A DNA stretch of 64,000 bases from Paraglaciecola sp. MB-3u-78 (GTDB lineage: Bacteria > Pseudomonadota > Gammaproteobacteria > Enterobacterales > Alteromonadaceae). The notes under the pieces are model-generated. The model made no database searches, was not told the DNA's origin, and saw only the letters and a list, made by a program, of their open reading frames with translations. Numbering within the stretch: position 1 is the stretch's first letter; every line of letters begins with the position of its first letter. Both the position numbers and the translations under genes were made by a program. The stretch spans positions 558,001 through 622,000 of the forward strand of contig NZ_PJCF01000006.1 of the NCBI RefSeq assembly GCF_002835935.1, read 5' to 3'. Below, one piece after another: positions 1 to 9,408 of the stretch.

Positions 1-253
1 CGCGCTCAATTTGAGCATTCATGCTTTTGAGATGGGCTTGAACGTTGTCTCCTTGAGTCGCTATTCCAGTAATGATGTTGAGGCCGTGTTCGGCATGGGC
101 TTTAAGGGTGGTGTCGGTATCAATCTCAAAGAAGGGTAAGAACAGTTCGGTACCCTGATAGCCATCGTCAAAGCTGCGTTTTACTAGTTCATTAAAATCC
201 TGCTCGTTATTGCAGGGCGCTTCCCAAAAAGATTTATGAAAATTAAGTTTCAT
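1..253 (-). CDS. Sugar phosphate isomerase/epimerase-like protein (5' part only)
   Basis: The minus strand is open from an ATG at 253 to the window edge and gives the first 84 residues. They read like the N-terminus of a xylose-isomerase-like TIM-barrel protein: a first strand and helix, then the motif GYQGTELF, an acidic loop around FEIDTDT, and GLNIITGIATQGDN, which fits the second and third strands of such barrels. Members of this family are usually cytosolic sugar or inositol isomerases or epimerases, or endonuclease IV relatives. The metal-binding residues lie in the missing part, so no substrate can be proposed. Family assignment is by motif only. Confidence 0.6.
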   Translation of the reverse strand, partial: MKLNFHKSFWEAPCNNEQDFNELVKRSFDDGYQGTELFLPFFEIDTDTTLKAHAEHGLNIITGIATQGDNVQAHLKSMNAQIER

Positions 254-323
254 TTAGTGTTCTCGCAAATGCAGGCTGCTTGATAGTGAGCAGCGTTGAG
301 GATGTGGTTCTGTTTTGATTTCT

Positions 324-716
324 TTAGGCCAGTGCTGTCGAAAGGCGCATTGCTCGATGAAACACATAAGTATTGGTGCGCAAATTGGGGTTGTGTTTGA
401 TGATGTTGTTACGTCTTCCTTGTTCAGTGAAGATGCGATTGGGGTCAATTTCAACCTCAAAAGGTTTGATATCTAAGCGTATCAGGCGTTTACCGTCTTG
501 GCGCAAGATAACAAACACTCCACTACGTTCAATAATTTGTTGGATAACATAATCATTGGCTAGGTTCTCGTTTTCGTGTGGAGCAAAAAGAGCGAAATTA
601 GGGTTGCTTGAAACTTGCCCAATCACTGCAAGCTTTATGTTGGGCTGAGCAGGGAACAGGATAATCTGACTTAGAAGGAGAAAAATAAAATTCACGTTGG
701 GCTTATTTACTGACAT
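324..716 (-). CDS. Secreted protein of unknown function
   Basis: Not recognised with certainty. The protein starts with a hydrophobic stretch (FIFLLLSQIILFPAQ) that looks like a signal peptide. It then has a compact domain with the distinctive segments ALFAPHENEN, GVFVILRQDGKRL and DPNRIFTEQGR, an arrangement I associate loosely with secreted hydrolase-like proteins of unknown role. At about 130 residues it ends shortly after the DPNRIF motif, so it may be a shortened member of a longer family. The ATG at 716 is preferred to the upstream in-frame ATG at 767 because it places the hydrophobic segment at the N-terminus. The downstream isomerase gene starts 70 bp later on the same strand, so co-transcription is possible. 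Confidence 0.5.
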   Translation of the reverse strand: MSVNKPNVNFIFLLLSQIILFPAQPNIKLAVIGQVSSNPNFALFAPHENENLANDYVIQQIIERSGVFVILRQDGKRLIRLDIKPFEVEIDPNRIFTEQGRRNNIIKHNPNLRTNTYVFHRAMRLSTALA

Positions 717-892
717 TAAAAATAATAAGTGGAGCGGTAAATTAACAAAATTGGTGTTCTGATACAAAGAAAATCTATTCCTGATTATCCAGAGATCAGG
801 TTAATTATTTATGTGGTTATATTCATCTAATGAAGGGGTACTGTTATCAGATGTCTGCATAATTAGGATGAAGCTACGAAAGTACAGTCATA

Positions 893-1567
893 TTATATAA
901 AGGTGGCTATTTCACCGAGTGGCTTTTTATTAATAGCATGGCGTGGCACAGTGGCATCTTCTGCGGGATAACCGACAATCAATAACATATAGGGGCGTTC
1001 GTTATCAGGACGGTCACATATTTTGGATAAGAAACTCATGGGTTTGGGGGTGTGGGTGAGGGTTGCCAAGCCACAGTGATGCAAGGCATTGATGAGAAAA
1101 CCTGTCGCGATACCCACCGATTCGTGTACGTAGTAGTTGCTTTGTTTATTGCCGTCTTCTTGCTGAGTATTCTTTTGGCTGAAAATAGCAATGAGCCAAG
1201 GGGCATGTTCTAAATAAGGTTTATCGGCATCAGTGCCTAAGGGTTTGAGTGCGTCTAACCATTGTGCCCCTCCACGCCCTTCGTAAAATCCTGTTTCGTG
1301 TGCTTCGGCCTGCTCGCGGACTTGTGTTTTGACTTGTCGTGAGTGGATAGCAACAAAATGCCAAGGTTGATGATTGGCACCATTTGGCGCAGTACCTGCG
1401 GCTTTGATGCAGTTTTCGATTATGGTTTGGGGAACTGGACGATCGCTAAATTGCCGAATGCTATGCCTGCGTTTGATCTCAGTATAAAACTGCTCAGATC
1501 TGCTCAGCATTTCCGCTGGTGCATATTCGATAAAGTCCTTTAGGGGTAAAGCATCATGTTTTTGCAT
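893..1567 (-). CDS. Nitroreductase-family FMN oxidoreductase
   Basis: 224 residues, normal length for the NfsA/NfnB/BluB-like superfamily. The FMN-binding signature RRHSIRQFSDRPVP is at about 34-47, followed by AAGTAPNGANHQPWHF, the conserved loop contacting the flavin, and near the C-terminus MLLIVGYPAEDATVP. These features match the iodotyrosine-deiodinase-like branch, which reduces small electrophilic substrates with NAD(P)H. It has no signal peptide, so it is cytosolic. It appears to be a single-gene unit; the LytTR gene upstream ends about 120 bp away. Substrate unknown. Confidence 0.85.
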   Translation of the reverse strand: MQKHDALPLKDFIEYAPAEMLSRSEQFYTEIKRRHSIRQFSDRPVPQTIIENCIKAAGTAPNGANHQPWHFVAIHSRQVKTQVREQAEAHETGFYEGRGGAQWLDALKPLGTDADKPYLEHAPWLIAIFSQKNTQQEDGNKQSNYYVHESVGIATGFLINALHHCGLATLTHTPKPMSFLSKICDRPDNERPYMLLIVGYPAEDATVPRHAINKKPLGEIATFI

Positions 1568-1684
1568 GGAGCGTCTCGTTATGGATGATTTATTTACTGT
1601 ATTTTATCAAATTCTTTTTTTACTAGCGATGAGAACAAATATTATGCGGACCTGATATTTTAAATACGTCAAAAATACATGTCG

Positions 1685-3193
1685 TTAGTGCGCACTGAAT
1701 GTTTCTCTTACTTGCGGCATCATTCGTCGGCTAACAGGGATTTGGGCGTCATTAGACAAGACTAAGTACCCATTTTCACCATCTCGTTTCATACTGACTA
1801 CTTTATCAATATTGACGACATATGACCGATGCACACGGACAAAAGTGGTGGGCAACTGCTCAGCAATACTTTTTAAACTGCCACTATATAGCAACTCTCT
1901 ACTTTGCAGATATATTTCAACGTAATCACCAGATGCCTGACAGTAGAATATGTCTTGTGTCGTTATTTTTTCAATTTTCCCCGCACTGTGAATATTGAGG
2001 GTCTCTGATTTTTGTTGTTGCTGCATTTGCTCTAATTTAAACTCAAGCTTCGCACGCAAGGTTTTCTCTGCTTGTGCGGACTCAAGCTCCATGGAATATT
2101 CGCTAGCTTGCTGTATAAACAAATACGCCAGTAACATGGCAACAAGGAAGTAAAATACGAGTTCATGAAAGTATCGAAAAGTCAGAATTACGGTGAACAA
2201 AAACACACTCAGAACCGCCAAGTATTTTAGCGCATGCCAGCTAAATTGACGTTTTAGGTTGACTATTATAAGGACAAACGAGACCAAAATAGGTACCACA
2301 ATCGCTAAGTTAGTTTTTATATCAAAACCAGGAAACATTAAAACAATGACACAGGTTAATAACGCTCCTGCATAAATCCAATGCAGTTTGTGGGTATCCG
2401 CAAATTTGATACTCAGCAACGTTAATAATGAAAGCCCAAAGCCCAATGCGAGCAAACAGACACTAATAAGTCTTAGGTCGTGTGTTGGATATTCATAGTT
2501 GACCAATCCTCTTGATATTTCGACTGCTAGTTGAGAACCCCCGAAAAACGACATTAAAAATAGGAGTGTTGGATTACCTTTGTTCTCCGATCGCAACGCT
2601 AAGCTGCCATAATAGAGGCTACTTAATACAAACATACCCACAAAAATAAGCCCTAGAGTGCTATGACTTTGAACAAAACGTTTGCTGTCTCCATAGGTTG
2701 CTAGGCCAATAAAATGCATGGGATATGACAAGTCAACATAACCATTGTGACCAGATAAATGGATCACCAACTCATTTTTTTGGGCTCTTAAAAGTGCTCT
2801 GGGCACATAAAACACATGATCCATTGTCCCTACAGCTTCTTTTTTAGCGCCGCTATTGGGCTGACCATTATTACCAATTATCACGCCATTTAAGTAAATG
2901 ACGCTGGCGGCTTTTCCCATTAAATATAAACCTAACGGTTTTTTACTAAGCGCAAATATTGTCTCATTGGGTATTTCAGTGTGTAACCACAACTCGCTAC
3001 TTTGGGGATCAATGTCGCGAAATTTTATTGGTACGCAGTTTGGCTGAGAAAAATCTGGCAAGATCGCAGGGGAAGTAACATGAGAACACTGAATAAATAT
3101 TTGCGAATTTAGCGAATAAATAGGATCAGCAGAAAATACGCTTGAGGACATCAAGATGAAAATAATACTGATGCAGGCGTGGTATGGACGCAA
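1685..3193 (-). CDS. Membrane-bound LytTR-type transcriptional regulator with 7TM-DISM sensor
   Basis: 502 residues. A signal peptide (1-21) is followed by an extracytoplasmic beta-rich domain (about 30-165) resembling the carbohydrate-binding-like 7TMR-DISM extracellular module. Seven or so hydrophobic helices follow (about 180-365), then a short charged coiled coil rich in Gln/Glu, and a C-terminal LytTR DNA-binding domain (about 405-500) with the motifs IFYCQASGDYVEIYL, FVRVHRSYVVN and IPVSRR. Such one-component proteins would bind DNA while anchored in the inner membrane. A secreted alpha/beta hydrolase is divergently transcribed 175 bp away and is a possible target; that link is inference. 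Confidence 0.85.
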   Translation of the reverse strand: MRPYHACISIIFILMSSSVFSADPIYSLNSQIFIQCSHVTSPAILPDFSQPNCVPIKFRDIDPQSSELWLHTEIPNETIFALSKKPLGLYLMGKAASVIYLNGVIIGNNGQPNSGAKKEAVGTMDHVFYVPRALLRAQKNELVIHLSGHNGYVDLSYPMHFIGLATYGDSKRFVQSHSTLGLIFVGMFVLSSLYYGSLALRSENKGNPTLLFLMSFFGGSQLAVEISRGLVNYEYPTHDLRLISVCLLALGFGLSLLTLLSIKFADTHKLHWIYAGALLTCVIVLMFPGFDIKTNLAIVVPILVSFVLIIVNLKRQFSWHALKYLAVLSVFLFTVILTFRYFHELVFYFLVAMLLAYLFIQQASEYSMELESAQAEKTLRAKLEFKLEQMQQQQKSETLNIHSAGKIEKITTQDIFYCQASGDYVEIYLQSRELLYSGSLKSIAEQLPTTFVRVHRSYVVNIDKVVSMKRDGENGYLVLSNDAQIPVSRRMMPQVRETFSAH

Positions 3194-3367
3194 TCTCTAT
3201 CCCTTTTATAAAAAACAAACTAAAAAATGGCTACCGAATATCTGATAAACACTACCGCTTATCGATTGAACCTTATTTTTCGGGGTCTCAGGTAGAAACC
3301 TTCTGTCGCCAAGGCTGTGTTATATGGTGCAATTGTTGAGTCTTAAATCAAACCATAGGTAAAACCC

Positions 3368-4846
3368 ATGCGCCATCAATTTTTGTTTTTACTACTGTGT
3401 GCAACATTTAGTTGTGTTGCAGTTGATAGCCAGAAAACGCTTTCCCCAGAAACATTTAATAATGAAAAGGCCATCATATTTAAAGCGAATGACGGTCAAG
3501 AGACTGACGCATTTGAAGGGTTTATTATGGTTGATGAAAATCGTAATAACGCTAAGTCAAGAAAGATACGAATAAACTATGTGCGTTTTCCTGCTACAGG
3601 TACAAAAAAGGGATCGCCGATAATCTATTTGGCTGGAGGCCCCGGTGGCTCAGGTATTGCCACTGCCAAGTGGCGACGATTTCCTTTGTTTGTAGCCCTT
3701 AGAGAGCACGCCGATGTTATTGCGTTGGACCAACGAGGCACGGGAGCATCAGAACAAATGCCATCTTGTCAGTCCGATTTTTCATTGAGCCTGACAGAAA
3801 AAATAACGCCCTTAAAAGTTACCAACCAATATCGCCAGGCTGCCATTGTTTGTGCAGCCGACTGGACTAAACAAGGTGCTGATGTTTTAGGATATACAAC
3901 AGTACAAAATGCTTGGGATTTGAATGATTTACGCCAACATTTTAGTGCAGAAAAAATATCACTCTGGGGGATTTCGTATGGCAGTCATTTGGCGTTGTCA
4001 GCGATATCCTTGTTTGAGCAACATATTGATAAAGTTATTATTGCCAGCGCCGAAGGGTTAGATCAAACCGTTAAGTTACCGAATAATACGGCTTTATATT
4101 TTCAGCGTGTGCAGCAACAAATAAAGCTACACTCAGAATTGACTCCGTTTTATGGCGATATTGTGCTTAGAATGCAGCGAGTTCATCAGCAATTACAAGA
4201 TAATCCGATTGCTCTACAGTTAAATAAAAAAGACGCTTCTGTCTTGCCATTTTTGTTCCAAAAACATCACATGCAGCTTCTCGCATCGATGATGATAGCC
4301 GATCCGAATCAATATCTAGCCATGCTATTAAACATTTATCGAGATATAGAAAACAGCAACTATCAATCGGTCACTAAAATACTTGAACGGGGTATGTTTA
4401 GTGATGAAAAAATTAGTTTTAAGTTAATGTCCATGGCAATGGATGTTGCATCGGGGATCACGCCATCTCGTCTTCAAAAAGCTAGCCAGCAAGCGCAAAA
4501 TGGATTATTGGGTAACTTGCTCAATTTCCCTATGCCCCATTTGAACGAAGTCATTAATGGACTCGATCTTGGTGATGATTTTCGTCAACCTAAGTTGTCC
4601 TCGGTCCCGGTTTTATTATTGACAGGAACGCTTGATGGTAGGACGTATGTCGAAGGGCAAAAACAAGCGGTCGCACACCTCAATAATCTGACGCAAATTT
4701 ATGTTGTCAATGCAGGACACAATCTGTTTACGTCGACTCCTGAAGTATTAAATAGCATGCATCAATTTTTAAATGGAGAAAAGATAGAGAGGCTTGAAAT
4801 TAAGGTAGAGCCGGCATTTATTGAACACCTCAAACAGTCTTTGTAG
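3368..4846 (+). CDS. Secreted alpha/beta hydrolase, TAP-like/S33 peptidase family
   Basis: 492 residues with an N-terminal signal peptide ending near Cys15-Val-Ala (a lipobox-like cysteine is present but not clear). The oxyanion motif GGPGGSG is at about 90-97, the nucleophile elbow GISYGS at about 200 supplies the Ser, LLLTGTLDGRT supplies the acid, and the C-terminal NAGHNLF supplies the His. This order is typical of TAP-like and prolyl-iminopeptidase (S33) exported hydrolases, which release N-terminal residues from peptides or hydrolyse esters. It stands alone between a divergent LytTR regulator and a convergent ABC-F gene. Confidence 0.85.
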   Translation: MRHQFLFLLLCATFSCVAVDSQKTLSPETFNNEKAIIFKANDGQETDAFEGFIMVDENRNNAKSRKIRINYVRFPATGTKKGSPIIYLAGGPGGSGIATAKWRRFPLFVALREHADVIALDQRGTGASEQMPSCQSDFSLSLTEKITPLKVTNQYRQAAIVCAADWTKQGADVLGYTTVQNAWDLNDLRQHFSAEKISLWGISYGSHLALSAISLFEQHIDKVIIASAEGLDQTVKLPNNTALYFQRVQQQIKLHSELTPFYGDIVLRMQRVHQQLQDNPIALQLNKKDASVLPFLFQKHHMQLLASMMIADPNQYLAMLLNIYRDIENSNYQSVTKILERGMFSDEKISFKLMSMAMDVASGITPSRLQKASQQAQNGLLGNLLNFPMPHLNEVINGLDLGDDFRQPKLSSVPVLLLTGTLDGRTYVEGQKQAVAHLNNLTQIYVVNAGHNLFTSTPEVLNSMHQFLNGEKIERLEIKVEPAFIEHLKQSL

Positions 4847-4865
4847 TTGACCGATAATTTACAAT

Positions 4866-4900
4866 AGCGGGGAACAGTGTAAGCTGGTCCTCGCTATAAT
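4866..4900. terminator. Possible bidirectional hairpin between convergent genes
   Basis: An imperfect inverted repeat, TAGCGGGGA with TCCTCGCTA, lies between the convergent hydrolase and ybiT genes. There is no clear T-tract, so it is only a candidate terminator. Confidence 0.35.
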
Positions 4901-4933
4901 CCAATCATTAAAGGTCTCGTTAGTAGAACTAAA

Positions 4934-6538
4934 CTAAGCTACCTTTAATGCAGCCTCGCGACTGGAGAGGTATTCGTTGTAGGTACCTTGAAAATTAATG
5001 ATTTCGTGATCAGTAATTTCAATAACGCGAGTGGCTAAAGACGAAACAAACTCTCTATCATGACTGACAAAAATAAGCGTGCCGTCGAATTTTTTGAGTG
5101 CGTTATTTAAAGCTTCAATGGCTTCCATATCCATATGGTTGGTGGGTTCGTCCATTATCAATACATTGATATCTGACATCATTAATTTACCAAACAACAA
5201 GCGGTTTTTCTCTCCACCTGAGCAAACTTTCGCTTTTTTATTAAAATCGTCAGCCGTAAATAATAAGCTACCCAATAAACCACGGACTGCTAAGTCATCG
5301 TGTTTTGGAGTACGCCACTGTGACATCCAATCAAACAAAGTGAGATCGGTATCGAAATCAGCGGTGCTGTCTTGTGGACAATAACCTATGCTGGCATTTT
5401 CAGACCATTTGACTACGCCACTAGTGGCTTGTAAATCATCAATCAAACAACGTAATAGGGTGGTTTTACCTGCGCCATTTTCACCTATTATGGCTAGTTT
5501 TGCGCCAGCTTCTAAAATTAAGTCAGCATTGTTAAATAGCGGTTTGTCATCAAATCCATGACTAAGTTGCTCGAGAATCAAAGCCTGACGATGCAATTTT
5601 CTGTGCTGTTTTAACATGATTTTTGGTGTGCGGCGGCTGGATGATTTGACTTCGTCTAACGTAATCTTTTCCATTTTTTTAGCGCGAGAAGAAGCTTGTT
5701 TCGCTTTAGATGCATTAGCTGAGAAACGATTCACAAAAGCTTGTAACTCATCTATTTCAGCACTTTTCTTAGCGTTTTCTGTGTGTAATTGTTCTTGAAT
5801 TAATGACGATGCCGCTTGGTAAGCTTCATAGTTACCAGGGTAAATACGTAATTCGCCATAATCAATATCGGCCATATGGGTACACACTGAATTCAAAAAG
5901 TGCCTGTCATGGGAAATAATGATCATGGTGCATTTACGTTCATTCAGCACACCACCAAGCCAATTAATGGTGTAAATATCCAAGTTGTTGGTTGGCTCAT
6001 CCAACAGCAAGATATCTGGATTAGAGAATAATGCTTGGGCTAATAATACCCGCAATTTCCAACCCGGTGCTACCTGTGCCATCAGTCCAAAATGATAATG
6101 CTCGGCAATACCGGCTTGTAATAATATTTCACCGGCTCTAGATTCTGCAGTGTAGCCGTCCATTTCGGCGAATTGGGTTTCCAATTCTGCCACATGCATA
6201 CCGTCTGCTTCACTCATTTCTGGTTTTGAGTAGATGGCATCACGCTCTTGTTTGACCTTCCAAAGCTTAGCGTCACCCATGATCACGGTGTCGACTACTG
6301 TGTATTCTTCAAAGGCGAATTGGTCTTGGCTTAGTGTGCCGACTTTGTCTCCAGGCGTAATAGATACATTACCGGCGCTAGGTACTAAGTCACCGCTGAG
6401 GATTTTCATAAATGTGGATTTACCACAGCCGTTAGCACCAATCAGTCCGTAGCGATTGCCGTGGCCAAATTTAGCCGAGATGTTTTCAAACAAAGGCGCA
6501 GCGCCAAATTGCATGGTGATATTTGCAGTAGAAATCAA
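4934..6538 (-). CDS. ybiT: ABC-F family ATPase, YbiT type
   Basis: Two ABC cassettes without membrane segments: first Walker [10 protein letters not shown] with signature and Walker [12 protein letters not shown], then a linker of basic helices ([12 protein letters not shown]), then second Walker [10 protein letters not shown], signature [13 protein letters not shown] and Walker [12 protein letters not shown]. The order and wording match E. coli YbiT, a ribosome-associated translation factor of the ABC-F class. I place the start at the TTG at 6538 (reading [10 protein letters not shown]), which aligns with the E. coli start; the ATG at 6583 would add 15 residues not seen in the family. The second signature reads CSGGE where LSGGE is usual. 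Confidence 0.9.
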   Translation of the reverse strand: MISTANITMQFGAAPLFENISAKFGHGNRYGLIGANGCGKSTFMKILSGDLVPSAGNVSITPGDKVGTLSQDQFAFEEYTVVDTVIMGDAKLWKVKQERDAIYSKPEMSEADGMHVAELETQFAEMDGYTAESRAGEILLQAGIAEHYHFGLMAQVAPGWKLRVLLAQALFSNPDILLLDEPTNNLDIYTINWLGGVLNERKCTMIIISHDRHFLNSVCTHMADIDYGELRIYPGNYEAYQAASSLIQEQLHTENAKKSAEIDELQAFVNRFSANASKAKQASSRAKKMEKITLDEVKSSSRRTPKIMLKQHRKLHRQALILEQLSHGFDDKPLFNNADLILEAGAKLAIIGENGAGKTTLLRCLIDDLQATSGVVKWSENASIGYCPQDSTADFDTDLTLFDWMSQWRTPKHDDLAVRGLLGSLLFTADDFNKKAKVCSGGEKNRLLFGKLMMSDINVLIMDEPTNHMDMEAIEALNNALKKFDGTLIFVSHDREFVSSLATRVIEITDHEIINFQGTYNEYLSSREAALKVA

Positions 6539-6743
6539 AAGTAGGTCGTCCAGAAATAAAAAATTAATCGATATGTTTGCCAAATGGTTCAGCCATCAGG
6601 TAAACAAGGCCGCGCATCATACGGAAATAAGAGACTAAAGTCGAGTCGAGCTGATGATTATTTATACAGCCGGGGTATTAATTGTACTTCTCATAAACTG
6701 CTTGATAGCATCCTCATGCAGACAAATTTTTAATGGATTATTT

Positions 6744-8927
6744 ATGACCCTTAGCTTTAATGTGAAATCATCTGTTGTTGTGATGTTAATACTGTTTGTA
6801 TCTGCATGTGCATCGCCACCACCACCCATTAGCGAAATTGACAGATTAACTGCTAGAGCTCAGCAGGTCGAAATTATTCGCGATGACTTTGGGGTACCGC
6901 ATATATACGGCAAGACTGATGCAGACGCTGTATTTGGTTTGTTGTATGCCCAAGCAGAGGATGACTTTAAGCGGGTAGAGCGCAATTACATTTGGGCTAT
7001 CGGCAGACTGGCAGAAGTGGAAGGCGAAAAAGCCTTGTACAGTGACTTGCGTGCGCGTTTATTTATGACCATCGAACAAGCAAAATTAGCCTATCAAAAT
7101 TCTCCTGCAACACTTAAAGCTTTGTGTGATGCGTTCGCTGACGGTCTCAATTATTATCTCGCCACACATCCAAACGTGACACCAGCCTTACTGACACAAT
7201 TTGAACCTTGGATGCCGATGTTTTTTTCTGAAGGCTCGATAGGTGGCGATATTGAACAAATTTCAGTGAAAGGTATAGAAGCTTTTTATGGGGAGAGAGC
7301 GGATTACCTCGATATTCCAGACTTGGCTATGGTTGAGCCTAGCGGTTCTAATGGGTTCGCTATTTCGGGTAAGTTGACCCAATCCGGTGATGCCATGTTA
7401 TTGATCAATCCTCATACTTCTTTTTACTTCCGACCAGAAGTGCATGTGGTTAGCGAAGAAGGCTTAAATGCCTACGGAGCAGTAACCTGGGGTCAATTTT
7501 TTGTGTATCAGGGATTTAACCAAAAAAATGGCTGGATGCACACTTCGACCCATGTAGATTTTATGGATGAATACCTTGAAACCATTATTGAACGTGGTGA
7601 AGATTTATATTATCTATATGAAGGTGACGAATTGAAGGTTGATACCTCAGCCATAACCTTAAAGTATCGGGATGCAGACACATTTAAATATAAAACTTTT
7701 CCTACTTTTCGCACCCATCATGGACCCGTAACCCATATGGTGAATGGGCAATGGGTAACTACAAGAATAAATTGGGATCCTGTGAATGCCTTACAGCAGT
7801 CATTTGTCCGCACAAAAACAGCTAATCATGACGAATTTCGTAAGATGATGGATATGCGCACCAACTCATCAAACAACACCGTTTATGCTGATGCCGATGG
7901 CAATATCGCTTATTATCACGGTAATTTTATCCCCAAACGCGATCCCAGCTTTGATTATTCACAGCCGGTGAATGGCTCCAACAAAAAGACAGACTGGAGT
8001 GGTCTGCATACAGTAGATGAAACCATTAGCATTCTTAATCCTGCCAATGGTTGGATCCAAAATGCCAATTCTACTCCCTTCACTGCAGCTGGTGAATTCA
8101 GTCCTAAAGCTGAAGATTACCCAACTTATATGGCACCTGATCCTGAAAATTTCAGAGGCATACACGGGGTTCAAGTACTAACAGGTCAATTTGATTTTAC
8201 TTTAGATAAGTTAATTGAGGTGGCTTACGACCCCTATTTATCAGGATTTAAAACCCTTATATCTGGGCTTATTGACGCATATGACAAATCACGTAAGCCG
8301 CTTAGAGCTCTAGAGGAACCTATTAATGTGCTGCGTCAATGGGATTATCGTGTATCAGTGGATTCTGTTGCTATGTCTCTGGCACATTATTACGGTATGC
8401 AATATTTGGCGGATGGTACCCGGCCTGAAGATAAAAGTTTTATGCAAATGATTGAACATTTTGGCAAGGGGTCGCTGCGTTCAGAGAGATTAACAATCTT
8501 TGATTTGGCAGTAGAAAAATTGAACGCAGACTTTGGCCAGTGGAACACCCCTTGGGGAGATATAAATCGACTCCAAAGGCTTACAGGGGATATTGATTTG
8601 CCCGTAGATGATGCACAGCCAAGTATTCCAATCGGTATGGCCTCAGGGAGGTGGGGTGCATTGGCCGCTTTTGGTGCCCGTAGTGTCAATGGCAGTAAAA
8701 AGCTTTATGGCTATCGCGGTAATAGTTTTGTGGCTGTGGTGGAATTTGGCGACAAGGTAAAAGCCAAATCGTTATTGGCAGGCGGCCAAAGTGGTGATCC
8801 AACATCGCAGCATTTTTACGATCAGGCTCAGCGGTACGCTCAAGGTCAGTTTAAAGATGTTGCTTTCTACAAAGACGATGTGTTGAAGCGCGCAGTAGAG
8901 AGATATCAGCCGGGTAAGCGCCAATAA
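6744..8927 (+). CDS. Penicillin acylase-family lipoprotein (Ntn hydrolase)
   Basis: About 727 residues. The ATG at 6744 gives a compact signal with a lipobox (LFVSAC), so the product is probably a lipoprotein; an upstream ATG at 6654 would add 30 residues and a second hydrophobic stretch. The N-terminal part carries EIIRDDFGVPHIYGKTDADA, typical of the alpha domain. The motif PSGSNGFAIS supplies the N-terminal Ser of the autoprocessed beta chain, and later segments (FVRTKTANHDEFRKMM, YADADGNIAYYH) match the family. Members cleave amides such as acyl-homoserine lactones or aculeacin; the substrate here is unknown. Divergent from ybiT. Confidence 0.85.
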   Translation: MTLSFNVKSSVVVMLILFVSACASPPPPISEIDRLTARAQQVEIIRDDFGVPHIYGKTDADAVFGLLYAQAEDDFKRVERNYIWAIGRLAEVEGEKALYSDLRARLFMTIEQAKLAYQNSPATLKALCDAFADGLNYYLATHPNVTPALLTQFEPWMPMFFSEGSIGGDIEQISVKGIEAFYGERADYLDIPDLAMVEPSGSNGFAISGKLTQSGDAMLLINPHTSFYFRPEVHVVSEEGLNAYGAVTWGQFFVYQGFNQKNGWMHTSTHVDFMDEYLETIIERGEDLYYLYEGDELKVDTSAITLKYRDADTFKYKTFPTFRTHHGPVTHMVNGQWVTTRINWDPVNALQQSFVRTKTANHDEFRKMMDMRTNSSNNTVYADADGNIAYYHGNFIPKRDPSFDYSQPVNGSNKKTDWSGLHTVDETISILNPANGWIQNANSTPFTAAGEFSPKAEDYPTYMAPDPENFRGIHGVQVLTGQFDFTLDKLIEVAYDPYLSGFKTLISGLIDAYDKSRKPLRALEEPINVLRQWDYRVSVDSVAMSLAHYYGMQYLADGTRPEDKSFMQMIEHFGKGSLRSERLTIFDLAVEKLNADFGQWNTPWGDINRLQRLTGDIDLPVDDAQPSIPIGMASGRWGALAAFGARSVNGSKKLYGYRGNSFVAVVEFGDKVKAKSLLAGGQSGDPTSQHFYDQAQRYAQGQFKDVAFYKDDVLKRAVERYQPGKRQ

Positions 8928-8968
8928 ACTTGGTGTTTACCCTTAATAGATGATAACAAAATTGCTGA

Positions 8969-9400
8969 TCAACCCTTGGCCATATCATTGCCTTTTGCAT
9001 CAGCAGGTCGAGCTTTTAAATACTGTTGGGTTATTTTTTCGGCGGAACGACCCGCTACATAACCACCTAAACCTATCTGCAGCAGAGTCCAAGCTTCGTC
9101 AGCTAATGGCGTCACTAATAAACCAAAACTATTAAGGACGACTAAGGCTAAAAATGTCAGCATGGTGATGGGCCGCCAATTGCGCTGCATCCATGACTGC
9201 CCTGTGGCTTCGGCTGTGATAATGGCGGTTTTGCCTTCCAGTAACTTGCTTTCGTAATCAATGACTTTGGCCAATAACTCGTTTTCTACCGCTTTAATTT
9301 GTGCCTGTAGCTTGAGTTTTTCTTCGTCACTGGTGTGGATTTCATCTATCAACTTTACGGCAGGCTCAAAGATGTTACTGATAAAAGAAAAAACGTTCAT
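8969..9400 (-). CDS. Holin-like membrane protein (3TM holin family)
   Basis: 143 residues. An N-terminal amphipathic region with a charged helical stretch (about 22-60, rich in Glu/Lys) is followed by a basic motif SWMQRNWRPITM and two strongly hydrophobic helices (about 77-120). The W-M-Q-R-N-W-R-P motif is typical of the phage 3TM holin family. It lies 8 bp downstream of an endolysin gene on the same strand, so the two form a lysis-like pair. No capsid or tail genes are nearby. Confidence 0.75.
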   Translation of the reverse strand: MNVFSFISNIFEPAVKLIDEIHTSDEEKLKLQAQIKAVENELLAKVIDYESKLLEGKTAIITAEATGQSWMQRNWRPITMLTFLALVVLNSFGLLVTPLADEAWTLLQIGLGGYVAGRSAEKITQQYLKARPADAKGNDMAKG

Positions 9401-9408
9401 ATTCCCTC

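Noticed and set aside
254-460. 68-codon minus-strand frame between the isomerase and the secreted protein
   Set aside because: Overlaps the better-supported frame at 324-716 and has random-looking composition.
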